Shown piece after piece: positions 57,574-64,000 of a stretch of 64,000 nt of DNA (positions are counted from its first letter, which is position 1; each line of letters starts with the position of its first letter). The DNA is from Beverwykella pulmonaria. Lineage: Eukaryota; Ascomycota; Dothideomycetes; Pleosporales; Melanommataceae. The stretch covers positions 2,451,837 through 2,515,836 of the forward strand of contig BCHH01000001.1 in NCBI GenBank assembly GCA_001599595.1, written 5' to 3'. A program made the translations under genes and the position numbers. A model generated the notes under the pieces. That model was given only the letters and a program-made list of their open reading frames with translations. It made no database searches and was not told the origin of the DNA.

Positions 57574-58459
57574 GGCGATGGCGATGCAATGGCGATGCCA
57601 GCCTGCGAGCGAGATAGTAAATGCTGCGTCCGTGTCTGTCTGACTCCCGAAGGCCGTGGCACGGGTCTCGCCAGCCTTCGGTGTATCGTGCAATCCAGCG
57701 GACAACGGCCCAGCCTACGGTGCGAGAGGTCGTCGAGGGCTGTGCATAAGCGCGGGCGGGTTGGGAGGAGAGGAGCGCGACGAGAGACGGCGGACAGCAC
57801 CCTTAGCAGAGCGGCGATGGGAGAGGAGAGGGGGTGAACGAGGACGATGCAGTGGACGGCATGCTGGGCGCAAGAGGGTACTCATGCGGGTGTAGCGCCG
57901 TGTGTGGACGAGTCGGGCCGTGGCCTGCTCTCGCTGTGTGCTCTCAGCAAGAGTCAGCCCGCGGACCTCGCGCTGATCGTCTACGGGGGTTGCTGCAGCG
58001 GCTTCTGCGGCTTGCGAGGGCGTCGCTCGCTGAGAGACGCTGAGAGTGGCTCCCTGCCGACCCCGGAACACGGGGGAGCTGCAGGGTGCCCTGAGCGGGC
58101 AGGCTAATGCCGGACGCGGCCTAGCACTCAGGGCCGTCTGCTGGAGCCAAACGTCTCCACCACAACAAAATGGATCGCGACACCGCCGACAACTGGTCGT
58201 GGCCTCGGGACGGAGGTAGTTCATGCATCGCGCCCACTACGCGATTGACCGCCGACGATTTGCTGCATCACACTACCGCGGCGCATCGCTCCACCACCTC
58301 AATTCGTCTTCTCGGTCCTCTGCGCCCAGGAACCGGGCAGGTGCCCCAGACATCTCGCCGTTGGAGCTCTCACTCCACCGCGGAAGGCGCGACCAAACTC
58401 AATTGCACCACCACCCCTCACGCACCTCATCTTACGCCCCGACGATCGCTCCAGCCACC
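57574..58459. other. Divergent GC-rich intergenic region
   Basis: Shared upstream region of two divergent genes. GC-rich, so several frames stay open without meaning. An ATG at 58223 is in frame with the next gene and would add 79 residues of low-complexity sequence. Confidence 0.5.
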
Positions 58460-59665
58460 ATGCAGGCCCCCACCGCGCGCGAAGTATCGCCCTTCTCGAC
58501 GCTCGTCGCGTCTACCGACGAGCAGCAGCCCATGTCGCCCACGGCCTCCAGTCCGGCCGCAGCCGTCGATCCTCTCGTGGCGCAGACTGCGAAGAAGCTC
58601 GCGGATGTCATTAACGACTTTAAGCGTGAGCTCGACAGGCGCGACAGCACCTGGGCCCACGCCCGTGGCACATTCGAGATTTCCACCAGGACAGACCGGT
58701 CCGAGACGTACGAGCTCGCTGTGGTGCCAGACGAGGACGGCGACGAGTACCCCATCACCGTTCGCGTGCGCCCCAAGAAAGGTAAAGATGCTACCGTGCA
58801 CAACCAAGCCCGCGCCCATCACACCTCCATTGCGCCGCTCATCACAGCCGGCCCCGCTTCCCTATATCAGCCGACTCGACGGGCCTCAGATGCCGAGCTG
58901 GAGAAGGACATTGTGTCGAGGAAGAAGAGGAAGCTTGAAGGGGAGAAGGACGACGACGACGCGTCGCGGAAGCGGCCACGCCCAGATGAGGACGGCGACG
59001 ACATCATGCCACTCATCACGAAGGAGGACCTCGACAGTCTGCTGTCCCAGCTTCGAGAAGACATTCAGGAAGATACGTCGGAGTGTGTCAACCACGTGCA
59101 GAAGTTGCTACGAAGATTCAAAGAGGAGTGGCACGAGCACTCGGGTGCCATTGCGCGCCAGCCCCCTCGCGGTCCATTCAGGGATTCCGTTGTCGGAAAC
59201 GAATTGACCCCAGCCGCCGGGGCATTCCCATCACCAGGCCTGGACAGGGACGACCAAAACACTTCCTTACCAGAGCTCATCCACAAGGAAGCCAAACTCA
59301 TCTCCACCCAGATCCGCTGGGTCGAGGAGTGCAGACGCGTCGCCACTGACATCCACGACAAGCGCGAAGAGAACTGGCGGACAAGCAGCGCCGGTTTCCA
59401 TGATCGGGCTCGACAAGACCGAGAGAACTTCCAGAACAGGATGCTCAATGAGTCGAACATGCAAAGCCGCGTGCTCAATCAAATCTTAAATGAGGTCAAG
59501 GCGATCGGGCTGTACTCACAAAGCATGAAATGGGAGACACCAGGCCATCTGGCTACCCATCCGGCCTATCCACCAGCACCTGCACAACCCGCCTTTCCTA
59601 CCCAACCATCTGCACCTCCGCCAAGTAAGGGACGGGAGCGTGGGACAGGTGCGAATAAGCGATGA
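58460..59665 (+). CDS. Nuclear-type protein of unknown function, 401 residues
   Basis: Intronless. I chose ATG 58460 because its context (GCCACCATG) is ideal and conserved-looking sequence begins there; an upstream in-frame ATG at 58223 is possible. Residues about 35-115 look ordered (KKLADVINDFKRELDRRDST, FEISTRTDRSETYELAVVPD, YPITVRVRPKK). A strong bipartite nuclear localisation signal follows: SRKKRKLEGEKDDDD and SRKRPRPDED. Then helical segments (LLSQLREDIQEDTSECVNHV, IHKEAKLISTQIRWVEECRR, NRMLNESNMQSRVLNQILNE) suggest a coiled coil, and the end is Pro-rich. No DNA-binding or enzyme motif. Its stop is 161 bp from the stop of the convergent D-serine dehydratase-like gene. Confidence 0.7.
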   Translation: MQAPTAREVSPFSTLVASTDEQQPMSPTASSPAAAVDPLVAQTAKKLADVINDFKRELDRRDSTWAHARGTFEISTRTDRSETYELAVVPDEDGDEYPITVRVRPKKGKDATVHNQARAHHTSIAPLITAGPASLYQPTRRASDAELEKDIVSRKKRKLEGEKDDDDASRKRPRPDEDGDDIMPLITKEDLDSLLSQLREDIQEDTSECVNHVQKLLRRFKEEWHEHSGAIARQPPRGPFRDSVVGNELTPAAGAFPSPGLDRDDQNTSLPELIHKEAKLISTQIRWVEECRRVATDIHDKREENWRTSSAGFHDRARQDRENFQNRMLNESNMQSRVLNQILNEVKAIGLYSQSMKWETPGHLATHPAYPPAPAQPAFPTQPSAPPPSKGRERGTGANKR

Positions 59666-59826
59666 CGGTTAAGATGGGCGTGACGTGGTTGCGGTCTAGT
59701 AAGAGCAGAGGGAATGCACGCACGGCTCCAAGTTGTATCAGGGGGTTCCAATTGTTTTCCCTTTCTCGTGTCTGGAATTTGGAGAACCGACAGTTCCTTT
59801 TGCGACGCTTAGGCCACACGTTCGTC

Positions 59827-61379
59827 TCACCACCCCCGCCATCTCACCCACACGTCCACAATCTTGTCACCACCATGCTGTGAATCCACAACGAGATACC
59901 ATCCCATGCCTGCGCCAGCGACGCATGCGTGGTTCGGCCATACTAACAGCTTATCCCCAATGGTCAATGGCTTCATCTGATCCTTTGGACCTTCCCACGA
60001 CAATATACCATGTTCTTGACTGATCCTTCCCACTATCCAACCTGTTTGGTCGCCCCGATCGTCATAGACTACTTGGTTCTTGTTTCCCAAGTCCCCAGTT
60101 ACAACACCCCACCCGGGATAGCTCTTACATGGCTCTCTCCCCAGGGCTAATGACCCCGCCGAAATCAGCGCCTCGGGCTTGTCCCGCTCGTCGTACACGC
60201 TCGTCACTTCCACCATCATCTTCAACCCAATGTTTTCCTTGCTCAACGGCTGGAATCCGGCCTTGGACTCTCCTGTCGGCGGCCGTGCGCGTGTAGCAAC
60301 CTGCTGCAGGTCTAGCACTGGATACACGCCCGCATGCAGCTCGACCCTGTGCTTCTTTTGGATCCTCTCGAGCATGGCCTTGAATTCTCCGACGCGAGGA
60401 GAATTGCTAGATATCATGTTTTGTGCCGCGGTACTCGTTGGCGTTGCACCAACGGTTAAAACCAATTTCCCCTTAAATGACTCCGGCACGGCTTCAGTCG
60501 CAACTTCCAGTACTTTCAACTCCTCGATCAAGCCGCCTATGGCATCATCTTCGGAAGACCCTGCATATGAGTGTCCGAAGTGGCTGTAGAAGCCTTTGAA
60601 GCTCTCCCCAGACTTTTCGACAACAGCCTTAACCAGGGATACAAAGTTTGGGGACGAAGTCTCAATCCCAGCGCGGTGGTACCCGGTGTCTATTTTGATG
60701 TAGATTCCGATTTTTGAGGCTGAGGAAGGGAGTGATACGTGGAAAGAGGTGAAGGCGGCGAGATTGTCGACTAGGATGTTCAGACTGTTGGGAGGCAGTT
60801 TAGAGGCGAGGTGGAGAAGGCGCGGGATGGCCGATTGGGGGATGGGAACTCCATAGAGGATCTAAGGCATTTGAGTATGAAGTATGACGGCGAACAGAAT
60901 GTAGCGACTTTTCACAAAGGGTTTTGTCGTAGTAGTAGTGTAGAAACACAAGACTTACACTGCTCGGCCGTCCTTCACGCTGGCACTCCAACATAAAAGG
61001 CAGCAAATTCTCCGCTTCAATCAATGTCGATGTGACAAAATCCGCTGGGCCGGACGTCCCAACTTGCATCTTGGACAGTTCAAGCGTCTACACACAGCAC
61101 AAATCAGCATGCCTCCTACTCCACCGCGCCCTTGACTCGGCCTCACATTCGAAATGAGAAGTATATGGATAGACGGACTTTGTGGGTTTTGACATGTGCC
61201 CGGAATCCTACACCGAGTTCTTTGCACACGTTGAGCATGGCGTCGCAGTTCCGCTTCACGATAGCGCGGTCCAAGACGGCGGCCGGGGTCGGGACAGAGG
61301 AGAGGTTTTTACCGACGTATTGCAGGTACAGCGAGGGGAGGGACGGGACGGGGTAGTTGGATGAGGAGTGGATGTCCAT
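59827..61379 (-). CDS. DSD1: D-serine dehydratase-like PLP enzyme (DSD1 type)
   Basis: Three exons: 61179-61379, 60959-61087 and 59827-60861; introns 91 and 97 nt. Product 454 residues, similar to yeast Dsd1 (428). The family is a fold-type III (alanine-racemase-like) pyridoxal phosphate enzyme that splits D-serine to pyruvate and ammonia, usually with a zinc ion. The PLP lysine is Lys64 in GFRAHVKTHK. Further conserved parts: ILVDNLAAFTSF, KIGIYIKIDTGYHRAGI, GFYSHFGHSYAGSS (His), VGATPTSTA, ELHAGVYPVLDLQQ, and SAGSLALGREP. The C-terminal zinc site HACVAGAG supplies His and Cys. All catalytic elements are intact. No targeting signal is obvious; cytosolic. Start MDIHSSSNYP is the only plausible ATG. 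Alternative substrates such as D-threonine or threo-3-hydroxyaspartate cannot be excluded. Confidence 0.93.
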
Positions 61380-62389
61380 GGTGAGAAATTAGGAAGTAGT
61401 TAACAGAGGAGGCTGAGTGATGTAGTATTTTGTTTAAATGTTTGGCGGTTTATGCTCAGAAAATTTTCGTTCCGCTAAGAAGATTGTAGAGTCCACGTTT
61501 GAGGATGGGGCTATTATATTGATAACAAATGCTGGTCTGTCGTCGAAAATGGGGCTGAAGAAGCCGTGCGCGGGGCGGATATTTGAAGTTTGTTTTGGCA
61601 ACGGTATTCCGCCGCACGGTTTCGATTGAGGCTACGGACTCGTTGCTTTTGTGAATTGAGGGGTGAGGTTGGTGTATGGCTTTTGTGGCTGTTGAGTGAA
61701 CGAGAGGGGTACTTGGGATTTAGTTTCCGAAAATAGTGGTCTTGGCTTGGCAGGCTCTATGTGGGGAGTGATGCTTGGCTGTGTTGGAGGTTTTTAGCTG
61801 TTCGATTCTTGCGATCAGTGCGAACAAAGTTGACTCTGCGAGTCTTGAGAGACAAGTCATTTGTAAGTCTTGACGTTTCTGTGATCACATCTCACAGAAG
61901 GGTGTTAGATGAAAGCAACTCGGTGACTATATAGGCCTTTTTTTTCTCGAGAAGCTCAATCAATTATCACAAAGTCCAGTTTTAAAGCCTAGTTTGAATT
62001 CAGATCTTGGCGAGCTCGAGGTGTTGATGAATTTGAACAGCGAGTGACCTGACGTTCCAGATCTCAAACACACACTAACCCCTTTACGGCAAGTGCCAAC
62101 TGCCGTTCCTTATCTCGTCGGACCCCGTTGCTTTTCCCTTGCTTATCGGCGCCTCTGGCAACCTACACCTCATCAACACCATCTTTCCTACCCCGAGACA
62201 ACCTGGATCACCATCGCCGCCAGTGATTGCGCCTGCCTCCGTTCTTATTTCAAAACAAGAGTACTTGGCGACGCATCGCCAAGAACTGTCCGCCCCACTT
62301 ATCCTCGCGTATTCTTCCAGTTCCAGTGTCACGTCACGCTAGACAAAGTTTCTGTTACCTAAACCTGTGCGAGCATTCGTATTGGATAT
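61380..62389. other. Divergent intergenic region between DSD1 and YVC1
   Basis: About 1 kb between divergent start codons. C-rich tract directly before ATG 62390 looks like a fungal leader. No gene seen. Confidence 0.5.
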
Positions 62390-64000
62390 ATGTCTAGTCC
62401 AACCTCCAACCCTAACGGGAACGGTCATTCCACCGGTACCTCCAATTTCAGAAGCACATTTCCCTCCAACCTCAACCTCAACTTCAACCCCAACTCTAAC
62501 TCTAATGCCGCCAACGCCAATACCAATGCCAACGCTGCTGGAGACGGGAGCGCGCCTCCCAAGAGAAAGCAATCCTCCCAGCACATCCGACTCCCGGACC
62601 AGTTGACTAGGCCTCATTTGACGGCGAACCATCGTAGTCTGAGTGATGCGTTGAGGGCTGTGAGAAGTAGAGAAGAGCAGGAGACGTTGCTAAGTGCCGA
62701 TGAAGAGCTTGTGGATCCGGACGGATGTGTGAGGGAGGGTGGGGGCGTTACAGGGCCGAGGGAGGTCTTTTGTCGTGATCCACATCAAGAACTGATGGTC
62801 TATTATACAATTCATCGGTGAGTCAATGGTTTGATTATTCTATGGCCAGATGTGGAGCTGTCTAGGAACAGTATCAACATGGAGAATCCAGATGGCTAAT
62901 GCAGATGCAGAATACGGAGAATTGTATTGGCTAGTATTGACGATCCATACACCTTAGACCAGCTGAAGGAACCTCGTATGAATGTTTTGGTAGTCAAGCC
63001 CCTAGTAGACCGACTCTTCGATGAGGACGATGTCTCGATTGGTATGTGTAGGTTTCAATGTGCTCAAACATCCTGCTAAAAATTCAGTCTACTGTCTTCT
63101 GGTCAACCGTATGCAGTTCTTACGCGAGCAGCATTTCCAGCATCATCACCAAACGGTGAATCTAACACGAGCCAACCTCTGCGAACTAGTTGCAATGAAG
63201 ATTTTACGGAGACACGACGAAGAAAGCACTGGACGGCCTGGCCTGCTTCTACTCGCCAACATTCTGGTCGCCCCGTTTCAACCATTTCAAAATGCGCCAG
63301 CTGATATCTGTCCTGAGAGACACAACTTGGAGTTTTTCAGCCAAGGCGGCTACGAAGGCAAAATGACCGCTTTAGAAGTTGCCATCATATCCGAAAGCAA
63401 GGCCTTTCTCAGCTGCTCGGCATGTCAGAAAATCATCGATGCAGTGTATCGCGGGAGGGTCGTCTACACCCCGGTATCGTTCATCGACATCATTCCAGAT
63501 CATTACAAGCACAAGCCAATCTCATTGTATGATCCTCGGAAGGCGCACCTGCTCAACCAATATCGGCTCATTGTGCCTCGAACGCGCAATATCATCGAAG
63601 TCGTTCAGTTCTGTATTCTTCTCAGTCTATTTTGTCTATGCATGATGAACCGCGAGAACACAGTGGTCACTACGTCCGAGCTATGGTTTATCATTTACGC
63701 TGCCGGTTGGGTGGTGGATGAATGCGCCTCGATGTTGGAACACGGATGGCAAGTGCATACGCAGAATCTTTGGGCCTTCCTTGACATTACTTTCGTCGGG
63801 ATATATACCGTCTACATGATTGCGCGTATGCGTGGTTGGAAAACAGGAAATGTAGAGGAGGCTAGACAGGCTTTGGATATCCTTGCGATGGCGGCTCCGA
63901 TACTATTCCCTCGTCTGGCTTTCAATCTACTGCCCGAGAATATGCTCTTCATCTCGCTTCGGGCCATGATGAAGGAGTTCCTCGCGTTAAGTCTCATCGC
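62390..64000 (+). CDS. YVC1: Vacuolar TRP-family calcium channel YVC1 (3' end outside window)
   Basis: Exons 62390-62817, 62911-63041 and 63088 to beyond the window; introns 93 nt (GTGAGT..ATGCAG) and 46 nt (GTATGT..TTCAG). At least 490 residues are present. The N-terminus has Asn-rich low complexity. The cytosolic domain includes LVDRLFDEDDVSIVYCLLVN across the second junction, LTRANLCELVAMKILRRHDE, LLLLANILVAPFQPF and GKMTALEVAIISESKAFLSC. Four hydrophobic segments follow: IIEVVQFCILLSLFCLCMM, SELWFIIYAAGWVVDECASM, AFLDITFVGIYTVYMIARM and ALDILAMAAPILFPRLAFNL. The missing part should hold the pore and last helices. YVC1 releases Ca2+ from the vacuole on hyperosmotic or mechanical stress. 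Acceptor choice for exon 2 (second of two CAGs) keeps frame. Divergent from DSD1. Confidence 0.9.

Noticed and set aside
58170..59207. 345-codon Arg/Ser/Thr/Pro-rich plus-strand frame
   Set aside because: Out-of-frame shadow of the 401-residue gene in GC-rich DNA.

Overview
The window looks like nuclear DNA of a filamentous ascomycete, probably a Dothideomycete. Coding genes carry short spliceosomal introns (mostly 50-100 nt, GT..AG, CTRAC-type branch points). The recognisable genes are fungal: PTH11/SAT4-type rhodopsin-domain receptor, Zn2Cys6 regulator, TRM10, MON1, YVC1 channel, GRIM-19. There is one intron-bearing tRNA-Leu and a hAT transposon relic. No bacterial, viral or organellar block and no CRISPR array was seen. 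Most products below were obtained by joining exons by eye; coordinates are gene spans and exon limits are in the evidence.

Layout. 1-18.4 kb: gene-sparse. It holds a small PPxY membrane protein (0.9-1.3 kb), a 723-aa secreted protein with a large His/Pro-rich insertion (3.5-5.6 kb), a C2H2 zinc-finger regulator (9.1-9.9 kb), a possible decayed spliced gene near 11.4-12.0 kb, an SDR oxidoreductase (14.4-15.6 kb) and a clear pseudogene with several C-to-T type stops (16.3-17.8 kb). 18.5-22.2 kb: housekeeping block with complex I GRIM-19 divergent from the tRNA methyltransferase TRM10, then a TLD-domain (OXR1-type) protein. 22.9-28.1 kb: a PTH11-like receptor flanked by two broken RING/BTB-like genes, the first with a 15-bp tandem repeat. 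28.6-36.9 kb: the densest part, with a Ser-rich unknown, the endosomal/vacuolar GEF subunit MON1, a protein tyrosine phosphatase and a four-exon mitochondrial-type miniprotein. 36.9-45.3 kb: almost no convincing gene. 45.3-48.4 kb: Zn2Cys6 regulator and aldose 1-epimerase. 51.0-53.6 kb: an AUG-less small reading frame, tRNA-Leu(UAA) and a 1.13-kb internally deleted hAT element. 55.7-64.0 kb: two unknown fungal proteins, a D-serine dehydratase-like PLP enzyme and the 5' three quarters of a YVC1-type vacuolar Ca2+ channel cut by the window edge.

The genes do not form one pathway or biosynthetic cluster. The clearest functional theme is organelle housekeeping: mitochondrial complex I (GRIM-19) and a possible mitochondrial miniprotein, and vacuole/endosome biology (MON1, YVC1, perhaps the PPxY protein as a Rsp5-type ubiquitin-ligase adaptor). 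The most informative oddities are the C-to-T decayed reading frames (16.3-17.8 kb and the broken RING/BTB loci), the hAT relic, a probable GC-AG intron plus an in-frame TGA in the phosphatase gene, and the in-frame low-complexity expansion in the secreted protein.
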